Assembly (NCBI GenBank): GCA_963739005.1
Contig: CAVTYQ010000002.1
Location: forward strand, 248,001-312,000
Direction of reading: 5' to 3'
DNA length: 64,000 nt
Origin: DASWJZ01 sp963739005
Lineage (GTDB): Bacteria; Pseudomonadota; Alphaproteobacteria; Rhizobiales; Afifellaceae
The notes under the pieces were generated by a model. The model saw only the letters and a list, made by a program, of their open reading frames with translations. It ran no database searches and was not told the origin of the DNA. The position numbers and the translations under genes were made by a program. Of the stretch, positions 18,007 to 25,795 are shown piece by piece. Position 1 is the first letter of the stretch; every line of letters starts with the position of its first letter.

Positions 18007-19280
18007 CCCGCCGATAGCGCCGCGCGTCTCTCCTGCAGAAACCGCCGGACGGCCGGGTCGGCCTCCAACCCGATCGCCATTTCGTAGGCCTTGTCCGCCG
18101 CGTCGACTTGGCCGACGCGCGCCAGGAGCCCAGCGCGCGCCGCCCAATAGGGCTGGTATTCGGAAAGCCGGGGATCGGCGGAAATCGCGCCGAGCGCCGA
18201 AAGCCCGGCGGCGGGACCCAGCGTTTCAGCGATAGCGACGGCCCGGTTCACCTCCACGACGGGCGATCCGGTCAGCGACACGAGCGCATCGTAAAGCCGC
18301 ACGATCGCACCCCAGTCCGTCCGCCCCGTCGCGCGGCGAACGACATGCGCCGACTGCACCGCCGCCTCGAGCTGGAAGCGGCCGATCCTTCCCATCGCGC
18401 TCGCGCGGAAAAGCAGCGCTTCGGCCTCGTCGATCGCCTTTCGGTCCCAGAGCGCCGGGGCCTGCTCGGCGAGCGGAACGTAGTCGCCATTGGCGTTGCG
18501 GCGCGCGCCGCGCCGAGCCTCCGCGAAGAGCATCAGGGCAAGCAGCCCGAGCGCTTCCGGTTCGTCCGGCATAAGCGAGACGACCAGCCGTCCGAGCCAG
18601 ATCCCCTCCTCCGCCAGGTTGCGGCGGCGCGATTCGATGCCGGCGGGATCGGACCAGCCCTCGGTGAAGACCGCGTAGATCGCGTCGAGCACCGACTCGA
18701 GCCGCTCCGGCAGGTCGCCGCGCTCGGGCAGCCGGAACGGAACGCCCGCCTCTTTGATCTTGGTCTTGGCGCGCACGAGACGCTGGCCCATCGTCGCCGG
18801 TGCGACCAGGAACGCCGAGCCGATCGTCGCGGCGTCGAAGCCGAGGATCGTCTGCAGCATGAGCGGCGCGCGGATCGCCGGATCAATCGCCGGATGTGCG
18901 CACGCGAACATCAGTTGAAGCCGGCTGTCGGGGATGTCGCTTTCGCTCTTCGTGGCTGCCTCCATCTCCTCCGCGACGAGGCGGAGGTGCGAGCGCGCCT
19001 CGGCGCCCGTCTTTCGCCGACGCGCGGAATCGATCTGCTTGCGTCGCGCCACGGTCAGAAGCCACGCCTCGGGATTTTCAGGGACGCCAGCCGCCGGCCA
19101 GCCGTCGAGCGCCGCCATGAACGCCTCGGAAAGGGCGTCCTCGGCGCCGGCGACGTCGTTCGTGCGCGCGGCGAGGAAGGCGACGAGCTTGCCGTAGCTT
19201 CGGCGGGCGACCGCCTCGGCGATGCGGCGCGGAAGCTCGTCGTCCTCGGGTGGAGGGTTCGCGCCTACATCATCGGCCAA
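17988..19280 (-). CDS. ECF42-type RNA polymerase sigma factor with C-terminal TPR-like extension
   Basis: Large ECF sigma factor of 430 aa. The sigma domains occupy the first about 185 residues (AGAEDALSEAFMAALDGWP, NPEAWLLTVARRKQIDSARRR, then a region 4 with LMLQTILGFDAATIGSAFLVA). A helical C-terminal part of about 240 aa is typical of ECF42, where it is needed for activity and no anti-sigma factor is used. It overlaps the DGPF-domain gene by 16 bp, the diagnostic ECF42 partner. Its 3' end overlaps iolE tail-to-tail by 19 bp. It is probably transcribed from its own promoter at 19665-19692. Confidence 0.92.
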   Translation of the reverse strand: MADDVGANPPPEDDELPRRIAEAVARRSYGKLVAFLAARTNDVAGAEDALSEAFMAALDGWPAAGVPENPEAWLLTVARRKQIDSARRRKTGAEARSHLRLVAEEMEAATKSESDIPDSRLQLMFACAHPAIDPAIRAPLMLQTILGFDAATIGSAFLVAPATMGQRLVRAKTKIKEAGVPFRLPERGDLPERLESVLDAIYAVFTEGWSDPAGIESRRRNLAEEGIWLGRLVVSLMPDEPEALGLLALMLFAEARRGARRNANGDYVPLAEQAPALWDRKAIDEAEALLFRASAMGRIGRFQLEAAVQSAHVVRRATGRTDWGAIVRLYDALVSLTGSPVVEVNRAVAIAETLGPAAGLSALGAISADPRLSEYQPYWAARAGLLARVGQVDAADKAYEMAIGLEADPAVRRFLQERRAALSAGYSSIV

Positions 19281-19615
19281 ATCGGACGCACCTCGATCGC
19301 GCCGTGCGCCGCGCCGGGGCAGCGAGACGCCCAGGAGAGCGCGGCGTCGAGGTCCGCAGCCTCGATCATGTAGTAGCCGCCGAGCTGCTCCTTCGTCTCG
19401 GCGTAGGGTCCGTTCAGCACCTGCGCCTTTCCGTTCGGGTTGCGGACCGTGGTCGCGTCGCCGGTGGGCCGCAGCCGTTCGCCGCCGAGGAGAACGCCCG
19501 CCTTCTTCATCGCCTCGGTGTAGGACTCGTAGGCGGCGCTCATCTTGGTGACGGCCTCTTTCGGCGCGGCCTGCATCGCGTCCTCGTTTGCGTAGATCAG
19601 AAGCATGTATTGCAT
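19265..19615 (-). CDS. DGPF (YCII-related) domain protein, partner of the ECF42 sigma factor
   Basis: A small 116-aa protein with the YCII/DGPF dimeric alpha-beta barrel: it starts MQYMLLIYANEDAM, then LLGGERLRPTGDATTVR and VLNGPYAETKEQLGGYYMIEA. The family motif is DGPF, here NGPY. ATG 19615 follows AAGGGAG at a good distance; a longer in-frame start at 19777 crosses the promoter and is not used. DGPF proteins are encoded beside ECF42 factors in many phyla and are members of their regulon; the biochemical role is not settled. The stop lies inside the sigma gene, giving coupled translation. Confidence 0.9.
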   Translation of the reverse strand: MQYMLLIYANEDAMQAAPKEAVTKMSAAYESYTEAMKKAGVLLGGERLRPTGDATTVRNPNGKAQVLNGPYAETKEQLGGYYMIEAADLDAALSWASRCPGAAHGAIEVRPIWPMM

Positions 19616-19664
19616 CGTTGTCTCCCTTGCGTTTCGGGCTCGGGCCATTCCCTGCCGGCTCAAT

Positions 19665-19692
19665 GACGCGCGGGGCAGGTGCGATTTCGACA
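19665..19692 (-). promoter_or_regulatory. Candidate ECF42-dependent promoter of the DGPF/sigma operon
   Basis: On the minus strand TGTCGA (19692-19687) is followed 18 bp later by CGTC (19668-19665). ECF42 promoters are described with a TGTCGA -35 and a CG(A/T)C -10. The site lies about 50 bp before the DGPF start, so it fits autoregulation of the operon. Confidence 0.55.
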
Positions 19693-19754
19693 AAGCGAAA
19701 AAAGAATTCGCGAAGCCTCCGTCGCTTGCGGGGCGAATTGGCGGCGCGTCGGTC

Positions 19755-20247
19755 TCAGCCTGTCGGGCGGGCTCCACGCCGCTCCTTGAGATAGGCTCTG
19801 AGCCCCGTCTCGCCGCGCGGCGTGGTCCAGTAGTGGTTCCAGGCGAAGACCGGCCGGAGGACCGGCGCGAGCCGCTTCATCCAAGGGCGCGTCAACGTCG
19901 TCTCCCAGAAAAGGTCGACATGCGTGCCGCCGTTTTGCGGTGAGAGCGCCGCGCGCCAGCGCCCGTCGAAATCGCCGACGACCTTCACCGCGACCAGTTT
20001 GTTCGGCACCAGCTCGGTGACTTCGAGGATGAAATTCAGCCGGTAGGGTAGGAACCCCGCGCGCCTTGGCGCGAAGCTTCGCGCCGACACGCGGCGGCTT
20101 TCCCGGTTCAAGAAGCGTGGCCTCAAGGTAGACGCCCTTCCACCATTCCGGCAGCAGCTCGCCGTGGGCAAGCACCTCATAGACCTCTTCCGGCTTGGCG
20201 TCGGGGAAGTCCCATTTCTCGTCGAATCGAAAGGTGTCGCTCGCCAT
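19755..20247 (-). pseudogene. SRPBCC (polyketide cyclase-like) gene broken by a one-base frameshift
   Basis: Starting at ATG 20247, one frame encodes MASDTFRFDEKWDFPDAKPE and a SRPBCC N-terminal half up to GAKLRAKARG. It then loses similarity. A second frame takes over immediately with FLPYRLNFILEVTELVPNKL and runs to a stop at 19755 (ending KERRGARPTG). The two halves join perfectly if one C is removed from the CCCC run at 20055-20058 (GGGG on the coding strand). The repaired protein would be about 163 aa, normal for the family, with a ligand-binding helix-grip fold. This is either a true recent inactivation or a sequencing error in a homopolymer. The start lies 6 bp after the upstream SDR stop, so it would be co-transcribed. 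Confidence 0.85.
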
Positions 20248-20253
20248 GGAGCC

Positions 20254-21024
20254 CTACAGCCAGCCGCCGTCGACGACGAAATTCTGCGACGTACACATGG
20301 CGCTATCGTCGGAAGCAAGGAAGAGCACCATGCGCGCAAGGTCGTCGGGCTTAAGCCGGTCGGGCAGGCATTGCCGCTCCTTGATCGTGCGGTCGGCGTT
20401 CTCGTCGACCCAGAGAGCGAGCTGTCGCTTCGTCATCACCCAGCCCGGGAGCACGCAGTTGACGCGGATGCGGTGCGGACCGAGGTCGCGCGCGAACGAA
20501 CGTGTGAGCGCCTCGATCGCAGCTTTCGAGGCGGTATAGCCTGGCATCCCGCCCATACCGATCCGCCATGAGATCGACCCGAAATTGACGATCGAGCCGC
20601 CGCCTGCGGCGATCATGTCCGGCGCGATCGCCTGGATGGCGAAGAAGTGGTGCTTCAGGTTGACGGCGAGCCGCGCCTCGAAGCTCTCGGGCGTCTCGCC
20701 TTGCCAGTCGTGGCGGGTGTCGTTTGCGGCGTTGTTGACGAGAATGGTGATCGCGCCGAGCCCCTCCCGTATCCCGGAGATCGCCGCCTGAAGCGCCGCA
20801 ATGTCGGTAACGTCCGCCGGCAGGAACTTGGTCGTGGCGCCGCCGCCGGAAAGCTCGGCCGCAAGATCCGCGCCTTCCTTCTCAAGGACATCGGCGAAGC
20901 CGACCTTGGCGCCCTGCCCCGCAAAGCTGCGAACAATGGCCTCGCCGATCCCGCTCGCGCCGCCGGAAACGAAGACGGTCCTTCCGGCAAGGCTCGGATA
21001 GGTCGCGAAGGTGGGGTTGGTCAC
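20254..21024 (-). CDS. Short-chain dehydrogenase, probably a sugar dehydrogenase
   Basis: Classical SDR of 256 aa from GTG 21024. It has the NAD(P) motif GGASGIG near residue 18-24, LVNNAAND, the catalytic Ser in FGSISW, and Tyr/Lys in YTASKAA. The tail SQNFVVDGGWL resembles L-rhamnose, L-fucose and D-galactose 1-dehydrogenases of rhizobia. Position beside an FCD-GntR regulator, a sugar ABC transporter and a dgoK/dgoA/KGSADH operon makes an aldose dehydrogenase role plausible: the first oxidative step to the sugar lactone. The substrate cannot be read from the sequence. The longer frame to 21123 is unsupported. Confidence 0.82.
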   Translation of the reverse strand: MTNPTFATYPSLAGRTVFVSGGASGIGEAIVRSFAGQGAKVGFADVLEKEGADLAAELSGGGATTKFLPADVTDIAALQAAISGIREGLGAITILVNNAANDTRHDWQGETPESFEARLAVNLKHHFFAIQAIAPDMIAAGGGSIVNFGSISWRIGMGGMPGYTASKAAIEALTRSFARDLGPHRIRVNCVLPGWVMTKRQLALWVDENADRTIKERQCLPDRLKPDDLARMVLFLASDDSAMCTSQNFVVDGGWL

Positions 21025-21201
21025 GGCGGTGCTCGTTCTGCCCGGAGGGAAAGCGCGCCGTTTTCTAGAAGAGCGCAAACGACCTGACAATCGCGTGACG
21101 GTCGCCGCGTTTCGTATGATCAATCACCATGCGCCTATTGAGATACCGCGGAAAGCCGAGATCCCTGAGCCCACCCTGGATTGAGATTCGAGGGAAAGCG
21201 C

Positions 21202-21215
21202 TCATAATAGTATGA
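21202..21215. promoter_or_regulatory. Inverted repeat upstream of the first GntR gene, possible operator
   Basis: TCATA-atag-TATGA, a perfect 5-bp inverted repeat with AT-rich centre, 25 bp before ATG 21240. Size and symmetry suit an FCD/FadR-type GntR operator, and an AT-rich island is unusual in this DNA. It may also overlap a -10 element. The 215-bp divergent region also serves the SDR gene. Confidence 0.4.
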
Positions 21216-21239
21216 CGATTGGAGGCTTAGGTCGCTCGG

Positions 21240-21992
21240 ATGCCACAGGCGGTTGGACGCGTCGCACGCGGGAAAAGCCTGGTCGCGGACACGCTGACGC
21301 TGCGCATCCTCGGCGGTGAATACGCGCCGGCGCGGCCCTTGCCGAACGAGGCGGCGTTGCTTGGCGAGTTCGGCGTGAGCCGCACATGTCTCCGCGAAGC
21401 GCTGCAGATGCTTGGCGCCAAGGGCCTGGTGCGCTCCCGCCCCAAGCTCGGCACCTTCGTGCGTGAGCAGCATGACTGGAATTTCCTCGATGCCGACGTT
21501 CTCAGGCTTCGCCAACGCGTTGTTCCGAAGCCCGTTTTCCTGCGCGAACTCTTCGCGGTGCGCCGGATGGTGGAACCGGAAACCGCGGCGCTCTCAGCCG
21601 TCAACGCGACGCCCGCCATGCTCGCCAAGATGCAGATCGCGGTCCTCGAAATGGCGCGGGGAAACGGCGCGCGCAACGAGGAGATCGCCGAGGCGGATGT
21701 GACCTTTCACCGCCTGCTCCTCGCGGCGAGCGGCAACGCGCTCCTGTCCGGCCTCGGCGCCTGCATCGAACAGGCGCTCCGCGCTTCGATCAGCATAACC
21801 TCGCACCCCGACGTCGGCAGCCCGTTCGCGCTGGACAAGCATCTGGCCGTCTTCGAGGCAGTCTGCGATGGCAATGCAAGCGCCGCGCGAAACAGCATGG
21901 TCGCCCTACTCGACATGACCGAGGAGGCGCTGGAGCGCGCCGGATTTGGGGCGGCAATTGCAGAGATAGCGGCGGACGGCGACGCAGCCTAG
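21240..21992 (+). CDS. FCD-domain GntR-family transcriptional regulator (first of two)
   Basis: DNA-binding repressor or activator of the FadR subfamily, 250 aa. A winged helix-turn-helix spans about residues 12-80 (LPNEAALLGEFGVSRTCLREALQMLGAKGLVRSR in outline: residues 35-68). The C-terminal FCD ligand domain spans about 95-235, with metal-ligand positions in FHRLLLAASGN and DKHLAVFEAV. Members sense sugar acids or other carboxylates. It is divergent from the SDR gene and 122 bp upstream of a second paralogous regulator, so it likely controls the sugar dehydrogenase and/or the transporter. Confidence 0.88.
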   Translation: MPQAVGRVARGKSLVADTLTLRILGGEYAPARPLPNEAALLGEFGVSRTCLREALQMLGAKGLVRSRPKLGTFVREQHDWNFLDADVLRLRQRVVPKPVFLRELFAVRRMVEPETAALSAVNATPAMLAKMQIAVLEMARGNGARNEEIAEADVTFHRLLLAASGNALLSGLGACIEQALRASISITSHPDVGSPFALDKHLAVFEAVCDGNASAARNSMVALLDMTEEALERAGFGAAIAEIAADGDAA

Positions 21993-22023
21993 CCCCTGGG
22001 CGAGCCTCCGGGAGGCACCCCGA

Positions 22024-22052
22024 TTGACATTGCGGGGCCATTCGTCTGATGT
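22024..22052 (+). promoter_or_regulatory. Candidate promoter of the regulator/ABC transporter operon
   Basis: A perfect TTGACA -35 (22024-22029) with a weak TGATGT -10 at 17 bp (22047-22052). An inverted pair TTCGT (22041-22045) and ACGAA (22067-22071) flanks the expected start site and might be an operator. The GTG start of the regulator is 62 bp further on. Confidence 0.45.
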
Positions 22053-22114
22053 ATTTACCAACAAGAACGAACTAATCGGCGGGATGTGAGCCCGCCGGCC
22101 GGGAGGAAGGCGAC

Positions 22115-22852
22115 GTGAGCGAGGGGCACGGCCAGCGGCGCGCGGCGCTTGTCTCGCGCCCGATTGCCGCCGCCGAATCGATCGGCCGGCGCATCGTTTC
22201 CGGGAGCTGGAAACCCGGCAGCATCCTCCCGAGCTTCGAGCAGCTCGCCGACGAATTTTCCGTGTCGCGCCTTTCCGTTCGCGAAGCGATGCGGGCGCTT
22301 GCGGCCAAGGGCCTGGTCGATTCTCGACCGCGGCGCGGCACCGTCGTTCGCCCGCGCAGCGACTGGAGCCGGCTCGACCCGGACGTGCTCGCCTGGCAGA
22401 TAGGCGAGGTTCCGAACGCCGCTTTCGTTCGCAGCCTCTTCGAGGCGCGCGCCATTATCGAGCCGGAAGCTGCCGCCCTCGTTGCATTGCGCGCCACCGA
22501 GGAGGTGCTCGCCGCGATCGATCACGCCTACCAGGTGATGGCGACGACCGATCCATCGTCACGCGAATCGATCGAGGCCGACGTCGCCTTTCATCAGACG
22601 ATCCTGACCGGCACCGGCAACGAGCTGATTGCCGCCTTCGCCCCCGCCATCGGGACGTGGCTCAGGGTGGCATTTGGGGTCCAGCGGGCAGCGCGGCCCG
22701 ACCCCGAAAACTTCGTGCCGCAGCACGGCGTTATCCTGCAGGCGATCAAGCGTGGTGATCCCGACGGTGCCCGCGCGGCTTTCCGAGCGCTTCTGACGCG
22801 CGCCGAGTTCGACGCCGTGAGCGGCGTTCGCCTTCAAGAGCAACCACTATGA
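22115..22852 (+). CDS. FCD-domain GntR-family transcriptional regulator (second of two)
   Basis: A 245-aa FadR-type regulator, paralogous to the gene just upstream. Both share the pattern LPSFEQLADEFSVSRLSVRE / LRALxAKGLVxSRPxxGT in the winged helix and VAFHQTIL in the FCD domain. GTG 22115 follows a strong GGGAGGAAGG site. It ends in an ATGA overlap with the ABC ATPase gene, so it is the first gene of the transporter operon and probably its autoregulated, substrate-responsive repressor. Confidence 0.88.
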   Translation: MSEGHGQRRAALVSRPIAAAESIGRRIVSGSWKPGSILPSFEQLADEFSVSRLSVREAMRALAAKGLVDSRPRRGTVVRPRSDWSRLDPDVLAWQIGEVPNAAFVRSLFEARAIIEPEAAALVALRATEEVLAAIDHAYQVMATTDPSSRESIEADVAFHQTILTGTGNELIAAFAPAIGTWLRVAFGVQRAARPDPENFVPQHGVILQAIKRGDPDGARAAFRALLTRAEFDAVSGVRLQEQPL

Positions 22853-23640
22853 ACAGCGCCGCCCGCGCCGAACCCGTCCAGCGCGACTACGCGTCGATCG
22901 TGCGCCTCGAGCACGTCGAGAAATTCTTCGGCGCGGTGCAGGCGCTCCACGATATCTCGCTCGCCATCGGGAAGAACGAGATCGTCGGCCTGATCGGCGA
23001 CAACGGCGCCGGCAAATCGACGCTGATCAAGGTGATGACCGGCGTGATGCCACCGACCTCGGGGCGCATCTTCATTCGCGACGCCGAGGTCGACCCCGTC
23101 GACTACTCCGTCAGGAAGGCGCACGAGCTTTCGATCGAGACCGTCTATCAGGACCGCTCGCTCGCCGACAAGCAGCCGCTGTGGCGGAACTTCTTCGTCG
23201 GGCGTCAGATCACCAACCGCTTCGGCTTCATCGACATCAAGCGCGAGAAACAGATCGCGCAGCAGATTCTTATCGATGTGATCGGCTTCCGCGGCGTCGG
23301 CATCACCGTCGACTCGACGATCGGCAACCTCTCGGGTGGCGAGCGCCAAGGCATCGCGATCGGCCGCGCCATGCACTACAACGCCGACCTTATCGTGCTC
23401 GACGAGCCGACCGCCGCCCTCGGCGTGGCGGAGGTGCGGAAAGTCATCGACTTCGTCCGCCGCATCAAGGAATCCGGGCGCGCCTGCGTCTACATCGAAC
23501 ACAATCTGGCGCACGTCCACGAGGTCGCCGACCGCCTGATCGTGCTCGACCGCGGACGCGTGGTGAGCGAGATCGCCCCGAAGGATATGTCGGTGATGGA
23601 CCTCACCGAGTATCTGATCGAACTGCAGCACAGGACCTGA
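22849..23640 (+). CDS. Sugar ABC transporter ATP-binding protein (single-domain, FrcA-like)
   Basis: ATPase of a carbohydrate importer of the CUT2 class, 263 aa. It has one nucleotide-binding domain: Walker A GDNGAGKST (50-58), Q-loop YQDR (100-103), signature LSGGERQG (161-168) and Walker B LIVLDEP (181-187). Most CUT2 ATPases are about 500 aa with two domains. The single-domain form matches rhizobial FrcA-type systems, so the protein must act as a homodimer. ATG 22849 overlaps the regulator stop (ATGA), and the permease follows after 8 bp. Confidence 0.92.
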   Translation: MNSAARAEPVQRDYASIVRLEHVEKFFGAVQALHDISLAIGKNEIVGLIGDNGAGKSTLIKVMTGVMPPTSGRIFIRDAEVDPVDYSVRKAHELSIETVYQDRSLADKQPLWRNFFVGRQITNRFGFIDIKREKQIAQQILIDVIGFRGVGITVDSTIGNLSGGERQGIAIGRAMHYNADLIVLDEPTAALGVAEVRKVIDFVRRIKESGRACVYIEHNLAHVHEVADRLIVLDRGRVVSEIAPKDMSVMDLTEYLIELQHRT

Positions 23641-23648
23641 GGCGACGC

Positions 23649-24704
23649 ATGGCGAACCCGACGCCCCCCTCACTGCTGCAGCGCTTCGAAGGTCTCCCGA
23701 TCATCATCGTCTTCGCGGCAATGCTCGCGCTCTTCATGTACACGGCGCCAGGGGCCTTCCTGCAGCCGTTCATCTACACGACCTTCCTTTCCACGCTGCC
23801 GCCGCTGATCCTGCTCGCCGTAGGCCTGACTTTCATTATCGGCGCCGGCGAGATCGACCTCTGCTTCCCGGCGATCATCGCCTTCTCGGGCTTTGTCTTC
23901 GCCATCCTCTTCAAGGACTACAACCTCGGCTGGATCGCGGTCGTGGCCGGCCTCGCTTCGGGAATTCTCGTCGGCTTCATCAACGGGGTGATCATCGCGA
24001 AGATCGGCATCCCGTCATTCATGACGACGCTCGGCACCCAGTTCTTCTGGGCCGGCATGGCCACCGTTCTCTCCGGCGGAAGTTCCTACGCGCTGCGCGG
24101 AGCGGAGCAGAGCTCGGTCTGGAAATGGATCGTTGGACGCCCTTTTGTCGGGAGCGAGACGGTATGGGTGGGCCAGCTGCCCATGCAGGCGTTGTGGACC
24201 GCGATCATCGTGGTCTTCCTGTGGTTCATCCTGAAACGGCACCGCTTCGGCGAGCACACGCTGTTCATCGGAGATTCCAACGAGGTTTCTCGTGTGGTCG
24301 GCATCAACGTCGATCGCGAGAAGATCAAGCTCTTTACTCTTATGGGCTTTCTCGGCGCATGCGCGGCAATCATGCTGACGCTCGAAAACAAGAACTTCTT
24401 CGGCAACCAGGGCCAGGGTTATCTGCTGACCGCCATCGCCTCGGTGCTGATCGGCGGCACCTCGATCTTCGGCGGGCGGGCAACCATCATCGGCACCGTC
24501 TTCGGGTGCTTTATCATCGGCATGATCGAAGCGGGATTGGTTGCTTCCGGGCTCACGGGCGCCTGGGTCCGCACGGTGCAGGGGCTGATCTTCCTCGCCT
24601 CTATTATCTTCTATCTCTACGCCGACGAACCGCAGCGTCGCGCCGCCTTTTTCGCACGCTTCGGGCTTATCCAGAGCTTCGGTCGAAAACGATCGGCCGA
24701 TTAG
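23649..24704 (+). CDS. Sugar ABC transporter permease (CUT2 family)
   Basis: Inner-membrane permease of 351 aa with about nine hydrophobic segments. It includes the CUT2 permease signature GLTFIIGAGEIDLCFPAIIA near residues 57-76, IPSFMTTLGTQFFWAG, and GYLLTAIASVLIGGTSIFGG before the last helices. A homodimer would pair with the single-domain ATPase. ATG 23649 lies 8 bp after the ATPase stop with GAGG just upstream; longer readings inside the ATPase gene are discarded. Confidence 0.92.
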   Translation: MANPTPPSLLQRFEGLPIIIVFAAMLALFMYTAPGAFLQPFIYTTFLSTLPPLILLAVGLTFIIGAGEIDLCFPAIIAFSGFVFAILFKDYNLGWIAVVAGLASGILVGFINGVIIAKIGIPSFMTTLGTQFFWAGMATVLSGGSSYALRGAEQSSVWKWIVGRPFVGSETVWVGQLPMQALWTAIIVVFLWFILKRHRFGEHTLFIGDSNEVSRVVGINVDREKIKLFTLMGFLGACAAIMLTLENKNFFGNQGQGYLLTAIASVLIGGTSIFGGRATIIGTVFGCFIIGMIEAGLVASGLTGAWVRTVQGLIFLASIIFYLYADEPQRRAAFFARFGLIQSFGRKRSAD

Positions 24705-24758
24705 ATGCCGCAAGCTTGCGTCAAACGGCGCAGGGCGGTGAGTTAGGGGAGAGAAACG

Positions 24759-25745
24759 ATGAGAATGAGCAGGATGCTGCTCGCCGGAGCGGCGACAATC
24801 GCTCTGATGGCGAGTGTAGGGGGGGCTTCGGCCGCAGGGATCGGCGATGGTCTGACCATGTACATGCAGATGGGCGGCAACGCCGGCGACGGCGCCACCC
24901 TTGCGCGTCAGACCGGCGCTGCCGAAGCGGCCGCCGCGCTTGGCGTCACCCTCAACGCCCAGTTCTCGGCCTGGGACCCGGCCACCATGATCAGCCAGTT
25001 CAAAGAGGCCGTGGCAGCCAAGCCGAGTTGCATCGAGATCATGGGCCATCCGGGCAGCGCGGCTTTCCACGACCTCGTCAAGGGCGCCGTGGATCAGGGC
25101 ATCGTCGTCACCTCCGGCAACTCGCCGATGACCGACCTGCAGGCGGAGTTCGGTTCGAAGGGGTTCGGCTATGCCGGCGTCGACCTCTATGTCGGCGGCC
25201 AGATCACTGCGAACTACATGCTTGCCCAGGGGCTCAAGGCAGGAGACGAGGCGCTGGAATATGGCGTGTTCAGCCAGGCCGAGCGCGGCAAGTCGGATGC
25301 CGGCCTTGCGGACACCCTTGAGAAGGCCGGCCTGAAGGTCGACCGCGTCGACATCGCGCAGGACGTCAACAGCGACACCTCGCTCGGCGTTCCGCTGCTC
25401 GTCGCCTACATCCAGAGCCACCCGAACCTGAAAGCAATCGGCACCCAGCACGGCGGCGTGACCAGCATTCTCGCCCAAGCCCTGGAAAAGGCCGGCAAGA
25501 AGCCCGGCGAAATCATCGTCGGCGGTATCGACCTCGCCCCGGCGACCATTGACGGAGTCAAGTCAGGCTACGTTTCGGCAACCCTCGACCAGATCCTCTA
25601 CCTGCAGGGCTTCCTGCCCGTCCTGCAGTGCGTCATGACGGCGAAATATCAAATGCCGGGCCTCTCGATCAACACCGGCGCTGGCGCGGTGACACCCGCC
25701 ACGATCGACAGCCTCGTCGATCTGATCGACAAGGGCATCCGCTAG
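24759..25745 (+). CDS. Sugar ABC transporter periplasmic substrate-binding protein
   Basis: Periplasmic binding protein of the ribose/galactose (Peripla_BP_4) type, 328 aa. It has a signal peptide (MRMSRMLLAGAATIALMA...GASA, cleavage near residue 25). The mature protein has the two-lobed pattern with DQGIVVTSGNSPM, GVDLYVGGQITANYML and IIVGGIDLAPATIDGVKSGY. The ligand is not evident. Start ATG 24759 follows AGGGGAGAG. It is the last gene of the operon, 54 bp after the permease, and is closed by a strong terminator. Confidence 0.9.
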   Translation: MRMSRMLLAGAATIALMASVGGASAAGIGDGLTMYMQMGGNAGDGATLARQTGAAEAAAALGVTLNAQFSAWDPATMISQFKEAVAAKPSCIEIMGHPGSAAFHDLVKGAVDQGIVVTSGNSPMTDLQAEFGSKGFGYAGVDLYVGGQITANYMLAQGLKAGDEALEYGVFSQAERGKSDAGLADTLEKAGLKVDRVDIAQDVNSDTSLGVPLLVAYIQSHPNLKAIGTQHGGVTSILAQALEKAGKKPGEIIVGGIDLAPATIDGVKSGYVSATLDQILYLQGFLPVLQCVMTAKYQMPGLSINTGAGAVTPATIDSLVDLIDKGIR

Positions 25746-25763
25746 TCACGGCCACAAGCGCTT

Positions 25764-25791
25764 CCCCTCCCCGAATGGGGAGGGGATATTT
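25764..25791 (+). terminator. Rho-independent terminator of the sugar ABC operon
   Basis: A perfect 9-bp stem CCCCTCCCC / GGGGAGGGG with a GAAT loop (25764-25785), followed by ATATTT. It lies 18 bp after the binding-protein stop and separates it from the convergent glutamate dehydrogenase gene. Confidence 0.8.
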
Positions 25792-25795
25792 CCAC

